This document shows, one piece after another, positions 1 to 8,224 of a stretch of 64,000 nt of DNA. Within the stretch, counting starts at the first letter, position 1. Each line of letters starts with the position of its first letter. Position numbers and translations under genes: made by a program. The DNA comes from Thermodesulfobacterium hveragerdense DSM 12571 (GTDB taxonomy: Bacteria > Desulfobacterota > Thermodesulfobacteria > Thermodesulfobacteriales > Thermodesulfobacteriaceae): assembly GCF_000423845.1 (NCBI RefSeq), contig NZ_AUIT01000010.1, forward strand, positions 1 to 64,000. Direction: 5' to 3'. The notes under the pieces are model-generated. The model did not search any database. It was not told the DNA's origin and worked only from the letters and a program-made list of their open reading frames with translations.

Positions 1-91
1 CCACTTCCTTTAATTAAGTCTGCTTTATACGAATTGAGGCAAATGTTTGTAAAGAGATTTTATAAGGAGACACAATTCTCTTGACAAGTGT

Positions 92-269
92 CTAAGAAGC
101 CTCCTTCCTAAAATTAGATATCGCTTCTTTAAATCCAGGTAAACTCCTACTCCTGTATCTCTCGTTCATCTCCAACAATACCAAATATACCACCTTGTAA
201 ATCTAACCGCTTCCCCTCCTTCTTAATTTTGAGTTTAACTTCATCATTTTTACCAGGAGAGGGAGCTTT
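92..269 (-). pseudogene. Degenerate minus-strand coding remnant (unidentified)
   Basis: The 428 bases before gatB hold no intact gene. On the minus strand a reading starting after a stop at 272-270 gives about 40 residues including the run LQGGIFGIVGDER and then stops. A second frame continues from the same point with about 20 plausible residues (ERYRSRSLPGFKEAISNF) and stops at 94-92. This looks like the 3' end of an old gene with one frameshift and no start. A 10-bp direct repeat (agacacaatt at 68-77 and 285-294) brackets it. I do not recognise the family, and chance coding in this small region is possible. Confidence 0.2.
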
Positions 270-356
270 TTACCCCAAAAATTTAGACACAATTAATGAA
301 ACACCACCTCATAGTAGATAAAAGGAAATTTTAAATACATCTTCTACAGGTTAATA

Positions 357-384
357 TTGACACAGAATAAAAAAATTGTATGAT
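357..384 (+). promoter_or_regulatory. Sigma-70-type promoter for gatB operon
   Basis: TTGACA (357-362), a 16-nt spacer and TATGAT (379-384) lie 45 nt upstream of the gatB start. This is a near-consensus housekeeping promoter. It is the only good one before the tightly spaced run gatB-mtnA-rex-dut-thyX. Confidence 0.65.
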
Positions 385-428
385 AACGTTTATATTCTCA
401 ATATCAAATTCCTCTAAAGGAGTGGTTT

Positions 429-1859
429 ATGGAATTTGAGGCAGTAATAGGATTAGAAGTCCATGCCCAGCTTAACACCCAAACTAAGATGTTTTGCTCA
501 TGTTCCACCAAGTTTGGTAACCCGCCTAATACTCAAGTTTGTCCGGTATGTACAGGACAGCCAGGGGTACTTCCAGTAATCAATAAAAGAGCAGTAGAAT
601 TTGCTATAAAATTAGGTTTAGCCCTTGGTTGTAAAATCAACAAAACCTCTGTAATGGCTCGTAAAAACTATTTTTATCCAGACCTACCCAAAGGATATCA
701 AATCTCTCAGTACGAACTTCCCATAGCTGAGGGCGGCGAAATAGAAATAGAGGTAAACGGGACACGGAAAATCATACCCTTAGTTAGGATTCATATGGAA
801 GAAGATGCGGGTAAGCTAATCCATGACGAGAAACAACCCTTTTCTTACGTAGATTTTAACCGGTGCGGAACCCCACTTTTAGAAATAGTAAGCACTCCCA
901 CTCTTTCTTCCCCTGAAGAAGCTGTAGCTTATCTTAAAACTTTAAGAAGAATCGTAAGATATTTAGGTATTTGTGATGGAAACATGGAAGAAGGAAGTTT
1001 AAGATGTGATGCTAATGTTTCGGTTAGACCTAAAGGAAGTGATAAATTTGGTACTAAAGTAGAACTTAAAAACATGAACTCATTTAAACACGTAGAAAAG
1101 GCCTTATCTTACGAAATAAAAAGACAGATAGGATTGCTTCTCGAAGGTAAAACCATAGTTCAAGAAACCAGACTTTATGATGAAGCTACCCAAACTACCC
1201 ATCCGATGAGAGGAAAAGAAGAAGCCCATGACTACTGTTATTTTCCTGATCCAGACCTTATAGAAATCCAGATTGATGATGACATGTTACAAAAGGTAAA
1301 AAATGAACTTCCAGAACTTCCTCATGTGAAAAAACAGAGATTTTTAATGCAATATCAACTCACCCCTTATGAAGTAGAAATTTTGATAGAAGAAAGAGAT
1401 TTTGCTGAATTTTTTGAAAAAACCTTAGAATTTTATCCTAATCCAAAGATGGTTTCTAATTTTATGTTAACAGAAGTTTTGCGTTATTTAAATCGAGATA
1501 ACATAACCATTACTCAGTCAAAACTTACCCCTGAAAACTTAGCCCAACTTCTTAAGTTGGTTGAAGATAACCTTATTTCTATAACCATAGCCAAACAAAT
1601 CTTTCCAGAGGTTTACGAAAAGGGTGTTGATCCTAAAAAATTGGTAGAAGAAAAAGGGTTAGTCCAAGAAAGTTCAGAAGAAAAATTAAAGGCTATCTGC
1701 GAAGAAGTAATCAGAGAAAATCCTGCAGAAGTAGAAAAATATAAAGCAGGAAAAAAAGGATTACTTGGTTTCTTCGTAGGACAAGTTTTAAAGAAAACCC
1801 AAGGAAAAGCCAATCCTAAAGTAGTTAATAACCTTTTGGAGGAGTTGTTAGAAAAATGA
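429..1859 (+). CDS. gatB: Aspartyl/glutamyl-tRNA amidotransferase subunit B
   Basis: GatB activates mischarged Asp-tRNA(Asn) and Glu-tRNA(Gln) by phosphorylation so that ammonia from GatA can amidate them in the cytoplasmic GatCAB complex. The 476-residue length is normal for the family. The N-terminal VIGLEVHAQL signature (about 6-15), the zinc-ligand pairs CSC and CPVC (23-41) and the YFYPDLPKGYQ segment (about 81) are all present, followed by the helical and YqeY-like tail domains. AAAGGAG at 416-422 precedes the ATG. gatA and gatC are not in this window. The last codons overlap mtnA by 4 nt (ATGA), so the two are translationally coupled. Confidence 0.97.
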   Translation: MEFEAVIGLEVHAQLNTQTKMFCSCSTKFGNPPNTQVCPVCTGQPGVLPVINKRAVEFAIKLGLALGCKINKTSVMARKNYFYPDLPKGYQISQYELPIAEGGEIEIEVNGTRKIIPLVRIHMEEDAGKLIHDEKQPFSYVDFNRCGTPLLEIVSTPTLSSPEEAVAYLKTLRRIVRYLGICDGNMEEGSLRCDANVSVRPKGSDKFGTKVELKNMNSFKHVEKALSYEIKRQIGLLLEGKTIVQETRLYDEATQTTHPMRGKEEAHDYCYFPDPDLIEIQIDDDMLQKVKNELPELPHVKKQRFLMQYQLTPYEVEILIEERDFAEFFEKTLEFYPNPKMVSNFMLTEVLRYLNRDNITITQSKLTPENLAQLLKLVEDNLISITIAKQIFPEVYEKGVDPKKLVEEKGLVQESSEEKLKAICEEVIRENPAEVEKYKAGKKGLLGFFVGQVLKKTQGKANPKVVNNLLEELLEK

Positions 1860-2986
1860 AAAAGAAAAAAAACAACATAAAAGCCCCAGCTCAAGCAGAC
1901 ATAATACAGGCCTGGATCTGGGATGAAGAAGGACTTTTTTTATTAGACCAAAGAAAGCTTCCTTTAGAAGAAAAATATGTTTTTTGTAACACCGTAAATA
2001 AAGTCAGGAAAGCAATCAAAGAATTGGTAGTAAGAGGGGCTCCTGCTATCGGAATAAGTGCTGCCATAGGATTCACCATAGGGTTTAAAAACTTTTTAGA
2101 AAAAACTAAGACTAAAAAATTTTCCATCAAACGTATAAGCGAAGAAATAGGAAAGATTAGTCTACTTTTAGAAACAGCCAGACCTACGGCTGTTAACCTT
2201 AAATGGGCTGTAAACAGAATGAGAGGGGTTTGTGAAAAATTTCTTAAAGAGGTTGAAAAACAACCAATAACATTAAAAACTTTAACAAAGCTTTATTCTA
2301 TTTTAGAAAAAGAAGCTTTAAAAATCTGGGAAGAAGACATAAAAGGAAATCTATCGATGGCAACCTTTGGGAAAGATCTTATTTCTGAGGGAGGGGTTCT
2401 CACCCATTGTAATACCGGAGCGTTAGCTACAGGAGGTTATGGAACAGCCTTAGGAGTGATAAGAGAGGCTTATAAACATAAAAAAATCTTTGTGTTCGTA
2501 GATGAAACAAGACCTTTTTTACAGGGTGCAAGACTTACTGCCTGGGAACTTAGTAAGCTTAACATACCTTATGCTATCATCACTGACAACTCTGCGGGCT
2601 ATCTTATAAAAAAAGGGAAAATCAAGGCTATCATAGTAGGTGCTGACAGGATCGCCTTAAACGGAGACACAGCAAATAAAATAGGAACCTATAGTTTAGC
2701 TGTCCTTGCTAACTATCATAAAATACCCTTCTTTGTAGCTGCTCCATCCTCTACGTTTGATTTAGAAATCTCATCAGGAGAAGAAATTCCTATAGAAGAA
2801 AGAACCTCTAAAGAGGTACTCTCTTGTGGAAAATCGAGGATTGCTCCTTTAAATGCTAAGGCCTATAACTTTGCCTTTGACATAACACCAGGAGAGTTGA
2901 TTACTGCTATCATTACAGAAAAAGGGGTGATATATCCTCCTTACAACCAAAATATACCGAAAATCATAAAAGGGAATGAAAATTAA
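1856..2986 (+). CDS. mtnA: S-methyl-5-thioribose-1-phosphate isomerase
   Basis: MtnA converts methylthioribose-1-phosphate to methylthioribulose-1-phosphate in methionine salvage. It belongs to the eIF2B-related aldose-ketose isomerase family. The protein has RGAPAIG (60-66), the MtnA-type RPTAVNLKWA segment (109-118), the catalytic cysteine in HCNTG (C185) and the GADRIALNGD motif (262-271) with catalytic aspartate. At 376 residues it is slightly longer than usual because of a Lys-rich N-terminus. No other salvage gene is nearby, so its in vivo substrate is inferred from family. A ribose-1,5-bisphosphate isomerase relative is the main alternative. The 3' end overlaps rex by 11 nt. Confidence 0.9.
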   Translation: MKKKKNNIKAPAQADIIQAWIWDEEGLFLLDQRKLPLEEKYVFCNTVNKVRKAIKELVVRGAPAIGISAAIGFTIGFKNFLEKTKTKKFSIKRISEEIGKISLLLETARPTAVNLKWAVNRMRGVCEKFLKEVEKQPITLKTLTKLYSILEKEALKIWEEDIKGNLSMATFGKDLISEGGVLTHCNTGALATGGYGTALGVIREAYKHKKIFVFVDETRPFLQGARLTAWELSKLNIPYAIITDNSAGYLIKKGKIKAIIVGADRIALNGDTANKIGTYSLAVLANYHKIPFFVAAPSSTFDLEISSGEEIPIEERTSKEVLSCGKSRIAPLNAKAYNFAFDITPGELITAIITEKGVIYPPYNQNIPKIIKGNEN

Positions 2987-3599
2987 GGACCTACCAGAAA
3001 ACACCTTAGAAAGATTAATTTTTTATCTTAAGATCCTCGAAAGCCTTGAGGATAAAGGTATCGTTTCCCTTTCTTCTGGAGAGTTGGCAGAACTTGCTGG
3101 AGTAACCTCTGCTCAACTAAGAAAAGACTTAAACTTTTTAGGAACCCTTGGCACTAAAGGTGTAGGCTATAACGTTAAAACTTTAAAGTTTAATATAAAA
3201 AAATTCTTAGGTCTTTCCCGAGAATGGAACCTAATATTAGGGGGCATTTCTCCCTTAGGGATATTTCTGTTAGAAAATAAAGAACTCCAGAAAGAAGGCT
3301 TCTACTTTATGGCAGCCTTTGATACCAGAGAGGAGCATATAGGAAGAATCTATAACGGAATTTCTGTTTACAACTTAGACCAGGTTTCCTATGTGTTTAA
3401 AGCAATTCAAGTAGACATAGGAGTTATTACCGCAGAAGAAAACGCAGAGGTTTACATAAAGACTTTTTTGGATCATGGATTACAGGCTATTTTAAACCTA
3501 ACCAAAATCCCATTTTTTTCCAGGAATGATTCAATTCGGATAGAAAACCTTTCGTTTAGTTTAGGTTTAACCAAATTATCTTATTTTTTAAGTAGATAA
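2976..3599 (+). CDS. rex: Rex-family redox-sensing transcriptional repressor
   Basis: Rex dimers bind operators when NADH/NAD+ is low and release them when NADH binds, controlling anaerobic respiration and fermentation genes. The 207-residue protein has the N-terminal winged helix (residues 1-80), with ELAGVTSAQLRKDL as recognition region and the LGTLGTKGVGY turn. A Rossmann domain follows, with the typical FMAAFDTREEHIGR strand. The usual glycine loop (GxGNLG type) reads GGISPLG, so the dinucleotide-binding loop is altered. I found no clear Rex operator in this window. It is co-transcribed with mtnA and followed 41 nt later by dut. Confidence 0.88.
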   Translation: MKIKDLPENTLERLIFYLKILESLEDKGIVSLSSGELAELAGVTSAQLRKDLNFLGTLGTKGVGYNVKTLKFNIKKFLGLSREWNLILGGISPLGIFLLENKELQKEGFYFMAAFDTREEHIGRIYNGISVYNLDQVSYVFKAIQVDIGVITAEENAEVYIKTFLDHGLQAILNLTKIPFFSRNDSIRIENLSFSLGLTKLSYFLSR

Positions 3600-3640
3600 A
3601 AATTTAAGTAAATAAAAATGTAATCGTAAAAGGAGTTAAA

Positions 3641-4081
3641 ATGAAGGTAGAGGTTTGGAAAAAGGACGAAAGAGCCAAGCTTCCTGAGAGAAGTACCGAG
3701 GGTTCGGTAGGATATGATATTTTTGCTTTGGAGGATTTAGAAATTTTACCAGGAGAGTTTAAACTTATAAGAACAGGTTTAGTCATGAAAGCTCCCTACC
3801 CTTATGCCCTTTTAATTTTTCCTCGTTCTTCCCTTTTTAAAAATAAAGGACTTATCCTTCCTAACTCAGCAGGAATTATTGACTTTGATTACTGTGGTGC
3901 TGAGGATGAGATAAAAATACCTGTAGTTAACATCACCCAAAAGACTGCTTTTATAAAAGCTCAAGAAAAGGTAGCTCAGGCCATATTTATCCAGGTGGGA
4001 TTTCCTGAAATAGTAGAAACTAAAGAACCACCCCAAAAAGCTTCCAGAGGTGGTTTTGGGTCAACAGGTGGCTACAAATGA
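3641..4081 (+). CDS. dut: dUTP diphosphatase (trimeric dUTPase)
   Basis: It hydrolyses dUTP to dUMP and pyrophosphate, keeping uracil out of DNA and supplying dUMP for thymidylate synthesis. All five family motifs are visible in 146 residues: GYDIFA (near 24), PRSSLFKNKGL (about 62), the catalytic-Asp-type NSAGIIDFDYCG segment (about 76), KVAQAIF and the C-terminal P-loop-like SRGGFGSTG. AAAGGAG lies 5 nt before the ATG. The stop overlaps the thyX start (ATGA), which fits, since ThyX uses the dUMP made here. Confidence 0.97.
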   Translation: MKVEVWKKDERAKLPERSTEGSVGYDIFALEDLEILPGEFKLIRTGLVMKAPYPYALLIFPRSSLFKNKGLILPNSAGIIDFDYCGAEDEIKIPVVNITQKTAFIKAQEKVAQAIFIQVGFPEIVETKEPPQKASRGGFGSTGGYK

Positions 4082-5034
4082 AACTTGAGAAGTTAAGACA
4101 TCTTCAAAAAGAACTTATTTCTGTAGTATTTGAAAACTCTGATATTAAGGCTATCACTGATTTTCTTTTTTTTAGCTATTTAGGAGCAAGAATATGTTAT
4201 GCCTCTTCCCATCCTTTGGCCCTTTTTTCTGAAGAAAAATTTAAAAACTTTGAGACCTTTAAAAATTTTCTTCTTCATCTAAAAAAATTAGAACACTACA
4301 GTGTTTTTGCCCATACTCCGGTTTTCGTCAACACTGAAAATATCGAAGTTGAGCAAAAACTTGTGCTTGCACAAATTTACTTTAAAGTATTTTGGGATGA
4401 ACCTAAAAAACAGGCCTTGTTTAATCTTAGACATCTTGCAGAAAATCTTTCAGAGGAACAATTTGCTAAACTAATAGAAATTCCTCCTGACTTAACCTCG
4501 ATTGAGATTGTTTATTTTAAAAATAACCAAAACTTATATCAGGGCACACTCTTAGAGTTCCCTTACCATCTTCTTGAAGAAGACCATAATAACTTTTTTG
4601 CTACCCCTGAGGTCATCATCATAAAACAACTGAAACCTTATCCCTTTAACTGGGTTGGAGTAATCGTTCATAATTTTTCAAGAATCTTTAGTCACCAATT
4701 CGTAAGACACACCTGGCTTAATTTCAATCAACGTTCTCATAGATATACCGAGGTTGACAAGTTTATCTTACCTAAAAATTTTAGCGACTACCATGTTAAA
4801 ACCTACCAAGAAATCATAGAATATACGATGAAGTATTACAAAGATTTTATGAAAGAATTAAAAAGAGAAAGTGCAAGGTTTTTAGTTCCTCAAGGTGTAG
4901 CTACCACTCTTTTAGCTACAGGGCCAGAATTCGTATGGGAAGATTTTATCAACAAAAGGGCGATACCTCAAGCTCAAGAAGAAATAAAAAATTTAGCGTT
5001 CCTGTTAAAAGAACATCTTTTTAAGAATCGTTAG
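4078..5034 (+). CDS. thyX: Flavin-dependent thymidylate synthase
   Basis: ThyX methylates dUMP to dTMP with methylene-tetrahydrofolate, FAD and NADPH. The signature region, around residues 211-224, reads [14 protein letters not shown]. It matches the RHRx7S family motif except for Thr at the third position. The preceding [10 protein letters not shown] helix and the downstream [15 protein letters not shown] segment are typical. At 318 residues it is longer than the 220-250-residue classical enzymes; the N-terminal 100 or so residues are extra. It overlaps dut by 4 nt, giving a dUTP-to-dTMP gene pair. Its stop codon overlaps the stop of the convergent fmdB-like gene. Confidence 0.93.
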   Translation: MKLEKLRHLQKELISVVFENSDIKAITDFLFFSYLGARICYASSHPLALFSEEKFKNFETFKNFLLHLKKLEHYSVFAHTPVFVNTENIEVEQKLVLAQIYFKVFWDEPKKQALFNLRHLAENLSEEQFAKLIEIPPDLTSIEIVYFKNNQNLYQGTLLEFPYHLLEEDHNNFFATPEVIIIKQLKPYPFNWVGVIVHNFSRIFSHQFVRHTWLNFNQRSHRYTEVDKFILPKNFSDYHVKTYQEIIEYTMKYYKDFMKELKRESARFLVPQGVATTLLATGPEFVWEDFINKRAIPQAQEEIKNLAFLLKEHLFKNR

Positions 5035-5264
5035 AATTTTTTTTGAGAACCCTCTTCTTTAGAATTGCTTTTCTGGCCTTTTTCTTTACGGGCATAATCT
5101 GTAACATACCAACCAGAACCTTTTAAAATAAAACCGGTATTTCCGATAAGTCTTCTTAACTCTCCTCCACACTTTTCGCAAGTTTTAAGAGGATCTTCAG
5201 TAATTTTTTGCCAAATCTCAAACTGCTGTCCGCAAGCCAAACACTCATATTCATAAATAGCCAT
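5031..5264 (-). CDS. FmdB-family zinc-ribbon protein (copy 1)
   Basis: This is a 77-residue protein with the FmdB N-terminus MAIYEYEC and two zinc-ligand pairs (CLACG and CEKCGG) about 22 residues apart, followed by a Lys/Ser-rich tail. FmdB-like proteins are small putative regulators of unproven function. I chose ATG 5264 because family members begin at this Met. A TTG at 5270, which has better-spaced GGAG, would add two residues. It lies downstream of infC on the same strand. Two further FmdB copies occur in this window. Confidence 0.85.
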   Translation of the reverse strand: MAIYEYECLACGQQFEIWQKITEDPLKTCEKCGGELRRLIGNTGFILKGSGWYVTDYARKEKGQKSNSKEEGSQKKF

Positions 5265-5384
5265 AAGCAACCCCCTTCTCCAAAATTCAAAACTTACCTG
5301 TGAATTTGAAGAAAAAATTCGTTGGAAAATATAATGCAGAATGATAACTTTTAAAGAGGATTAAACACAAAAATTATTAAAAAC

Positions 5385-5912
5385 CTATTTTTTGACCAAA
5401 GGAGCCAGGATGGTTATCAGCTGTTTTCCCTCTAACTTAGGAGGACTTTCCACCTGAGCCTTATCCTTTACCGCCTCCAAAATAGCTAGTAACACCTTAT
5501 CTGCCATTTCGGGATGAGCTATTTCTCTTCCTTTAAAAACAATTCTCACCTTTACTTTATTTTTGTCTTCTAAGAACCTGATAATATGTTTAATTTTTAC
5601 TTCCAAATCATGTTTATCTGTTTTAGGACTAAGTTTAATTTCTTTGGTTTCAACCTGAACCTGTTTCTTTTTAGCTTCTTTAGCTTTTTTAGCCTCTTGA
5701 TATAAAAACTCTCCAAAATCCATTATTTTACATACAGGAGGGTTGGCAGTAGGGACTATTTCTACCAGGTCTAAACCATAATCTTCGGCATACCTTAAGG
5801 CTTCGTTTAAAGAAACAATACCTATCTGTCTACCCTCAGGACCTATCAGTCTCACTTCTTTAGCCTTAATCTGTTCATTAACCCGATATTTTTTCTTCAA
5901 CTCTTTTTGCAT
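5385..5912 (-). CDS. infC: Translation initiation factor IF-3
   Basis: IF-3 binds the 30S subunit, prevents 50S joining and checks start-codon selection. The protein begins with the family sequence YRVNEQIKAKEVRLIG and has the N-domain (to about 80), a Lys-rich linker and the C-domain with KHDLEVKIKHIIRFL and VFKGREIAHPE. AGGAGG lies 11 nt before the ATG. The start is an ordinary ATG, not the AUU used for autoregulation in enterobacteria. thrS is 80 nt upstream as in many bacteria, but rpmI and rplT, which usually follow, are missing here. Confidence 0.97.
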   Translation of the reverse strand: MQKELKKKYRVNEQIKAKEVRLIGPEGRQIGIVSLNEALRYAEDYGLDLVEIVPTANPPVCKIMDFGEFLYQEAKKAKEAKKKQVQVETKEIKLSPKTDKHDLEVKIKHIIRFLEDKNKVKVRIVFKGREIAHPEMADKVLLAILEAVKDKAQVESPPKLEGKQLITILAPLVKK

Positions 5913-5958
5913 GCTAACACTTTCCTCCTAAGTGAATTTTAGTTTTTGGAGATGTTAA

Positions 5959-5976
5959 AACCTTAACCTTAACCTT
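5959..5976. repeat. Three tandem 6-bp repeats in thrS-infC spacer
   Basis: The hexamer aacctt is repeated exactly three times between the thrS stop and the infC start. Its role is unknown; it may be chance in AT-rich spacer DNA. Confidence 0.5.
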
Positions 5977-5992
5977 ATGACGAAGAGAAAAC

Positions 5993-7936
5993 CTAAGACC
6001 TTTCATTAAGTTGATAATAAGGCTGATTTTCAGTTTTTAGTTTAGAGATAAGATCTTCCAAGGAAAGATTGTTTAAGACCTCTCCTGTACGGGACCTAAG
6101 GCTTATCACTTGATTTTCTTCTTCTTTATCTCCAAGGATTATCATGTAGGGCACCTTTTCTTGTTGAGCTATCCTTATTTTATAGTTAAGTTTCTCACTT
6201 CTAAAATCTCTTTCTACTCTAAAACCTGCTTTTTCTAAAGTTTGAGCGACTTTCTCTGCGTAAGGAATGGTTCTATCGGTAATGGTTAAAACCTTTAACT
6301 GTACAGGTGAGATCCAAAAAGGAAAGGCGCCTGCATAGTTTTCTATCAAAACCCCTAAAAATCTTTCTAAAGACCCTAACAAAGCTCTATGCACCATGAT
6401 AGGACGATAAAATTTATTGTCTTCTCCTACATAAACCAAATCAAACCTTTCAGGCAGGTTAAAATCTACCTGAATGGTAGAACATTGCCAAAAACGACCA
6501 AGGACATCTTTAATCTTAAGGTCTATCTTAGGGCCGTAAAAAACTCCTTCTCCCGGGTCTATCTCATAAGGAAGTCCCTTGTTTTCTAAAGCCTTTTTAA
6601 GCGCCTCTTCTGCTTTGTCCCAAACTTTAGGATCTCCTACAAACTTTTCTGGTCTGGTAGAAACGAAAATTTTGTATTCATAAAACCCAAACACCTTAAG
6701 AAAATAAACTACTAAATCAAGAACATTGGTAAGTTCCTCTTCAAGCTGATCCTCACGACAAAAGATATGGGCATCGTCCTGAGTAAATCCTCTAACCCTT
6801 AAAAGGCCATGTAAAACCCCACTTCTTTCAAAACGATATACCGTCCCAAGCTCACAAAAACGGATAGGAAATTCTCTGTAGCTCCTTCTTTTTTGGTTGT
6901 ACACATATATATGGAAAGGGCAATTCATCGGTTTTAACTGATAAGCTCTGTTTTCAAGCTCCATAGAAGGAAACATGTTTTCTGCATAAAAATCTAAATG
7001 TCCAGAAACCTTCCACAGGTCTCTTAAGGCTATATGAGGGGTATATAATAACTGATATCCTCGGTTAAAATGTTCTTCTTTCCAAAAATTTTCTATCAAA
7101 TTTCTAATAAGTGCACCTTTCGGCAGCCAGATAACTAATCCAGGACCTATGTCTTCTTCTATCGTAAAAAGCTCAAGCTCCTTTCCTAATTTTCTGTGGT
7201 CTCTCTTTTTGATTTCTTCAAGTCTTTTTAGATATTCCTCAAGATCTTCTTTACTAAAAAAAGCAGTTCCGTAAATACGCCATAACATAGGATTTTTTTC
7301 ATCACCTCTCCAATAAGCACCAGACACAGAAAGAAGTTTTATTGCCTTGATGTCTCCTGTTGAAAGAATATGGGGACCTCTACAAAGGTCTACAAACTCT
7401 CCTTGAGTATAGACAGAAAGAACATCTTCGTTAATCTCTTTTATAAGTTCAAGCTTAAACTCCTCTTTTAACGAAGAAAACAGTTTTTCAGCTTCTTCTT
7501 TGCTAATTTCCTTCCTTTCTAACGGTAATCTTTTTTGAATGATTTCTTTAACTTTTTTTTCTATTTTCTGCAGATCTTCCTCATTAAAAGGTCTTGTATA
7601 ATAGATGTCGTAATAAAAACCCTCTTCTATCGCAGGTCCTATACCTAACTTTGCCTCTGGAAAAAGCTCCTTTACTGCTTGAGCAAGGACATGGGAAGCA
7701 GTATGTCTCAAAAACCATAAAGCTTCTTTGTTGTCAGGATAAACAGGGATAAGCTCGATTACCTCTCCGTTGCCCAAAGAAGTAGTAATTGGTGTATGCC
7801 AATCTAAATACTCTTCTTGAAACTTAAAACCTACAGGAATTTTTTTGAAAACCTTTTTGATTTCAGATAAAATTGTTTTTAAAGGTTGACCTGGCTGAAG
7901 GTCAAACTCCCCGATGTCCCGAATAACTATTTTCAA
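5993..7936 (-). CDS. thrS: Threonine-tRNA ligase
   Basis: This is a class II synthetase that charges tRNA-Thr. The 647 residues show an N-terminal TGS domain (1-64), the editing domain with HTASH (H78, H82) and the later HGPH-like zinc/editing region (CRGPH), the catalytic core with MNCPFH and the zinc/ATP region, and a C-terminal anticodon-binding domain with VRVERD-type residues. The start is a TTG at 7936 placed right at the TGS domain, with GAGGAG about 13 nt upstream; no better in-frame ATG exists nearby. The gene sits between tRNA-Val (same strand, 36 nt upstream) and infC. Confidence 0.97.
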   Translation of the reverse strand: MKIVIRDIGEFDLQPGQPLKTILSEIKKVFKKIPVGFKFQEEYLDWHTPITTSLGNGEVIELIPVYPDNKEALWFLRHTASHVLAQAVKELFPEAKLGIGPAIEEGFYYDIYYTRPFNEEDLQKIEKKVKEIIQKRLPLERKEISKEEAEKLFSSLKEEFKLELIKEINEDVLSVYTQGEFVDLCRGPHILSTGDIKAIKLLSVSGAYWRGDEKNPMLWRIYGTAFFSKEDLEEYLKRLEEIKKRDHRKLGKELELFTIEEDIGPGLVIWLPKGALIRNLIENFWKEEHFNRGYQLLYTPHIALRDLWKVSGHLDFYAENMFPSMELENRAYQLKPMNCPFHIYVYNQKRRSYREFPIRFCELGTVYRFERSGVLHGLLRVRGFTQDDAHIFCREDQLEEELTNVLDLVVYFLKVFGFYEYKIFVSTRPEKFVGDPKVWDKAEEALKKALENKGLPYEIDPGEGVFYGPKIDLKIKDVLGRFWQCSTIQVDFNLPERFDLVYVGEDNKFYRPIMVHRALLGSLERFLGVLIENYAGAFPFWISPVQLKVLTITDRTIPYAEKVAQTLEKAGFRVERDFRSEKLNYKIRIAQQEKVPYMIILGDKEEENQVISLRSRTGEVLNNLSLEDLISKLKTENQPYYQLNERS

Positions 7937-7972
7937 ACCTAAACCCTTTTCTCCTCAAGGTTTAAACAAAAA

Positions 7973-8047
7973 TGGTAGGCGCGGGCGGGATCGAACCGCC
8001 GACCTCTTGCGCGTCAAGCAAGCGCTCTCCCACTGAGCTACGCGCCT
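7973..8047 (-). tRNA. tRNA-Val (anticodon GAC)
   Basis: A full cloverleaf folds on the minus strand. The acceptor AGGCGCG pairs with CGCGCCU, the D stem GCUC/GAGC and anticodon stem CUUGC/GCAAG are intact, the loop is UUGACGC (anticodon GAC), and the T arm is GGCGG-UUCGAUC-CCGCC. A discriminator A and an encoded CCA end the 75-nt molecule. GAC reads GUC and GUU, hence valine. Confidence 0.93.
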
Positions 8048-8065
8048 ATAGTCTAATTAATCCTT

Positions 8066-8093
8066 AAAATAACAAAATTTTGGCTTATGTCAA
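8066..8093 (-). promoter_or_regulatory. Promoter for tRNA-Val (and thrS-infC)
   Basis: On the minus strand TTGACA (8093-8088), a 16-nt spacer and TATTTT (8071-8066) end 18 nt before the tRNA 5' end. The perfect -35 and the position suit a tRNA promoter. Read-through into thrS is likely because no terminator separates them. Confidence 0.6.
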
Positions 8094-8178
8094 GGTAAAA
8101 AAATAAAAATGTACCTAAAAATTTTTAGCCTGTTTATACAATTTTAACGTCCCCCTCTGGATTTTGTCATAAAGAATT

Positions 8179-8202
8179 GTATCTTTAAATGTATCTTTAA
8201 AT
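8179..8202. repeat. 12-bp tandem duplication before lpxD
   Basis: gtatctttaaat is repeated twice without mismatch (8179-8190, 8191-8202), directly before the lpxD Shine-Dalgarno sequence. The second copy contains an ATG that creates a spurious earlier start. Confidence 0.7.
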
Positions 8203-8224
8203 GAAAAAACACGGAGGTGAAAAC

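Noticed and set aside
8201-8224. Earlier ATG for lpxD giving eight extra residues
   Set aside because: It would place the GGAGGTG ribosome site inside the gene, and family proteins begin at KAYKL.
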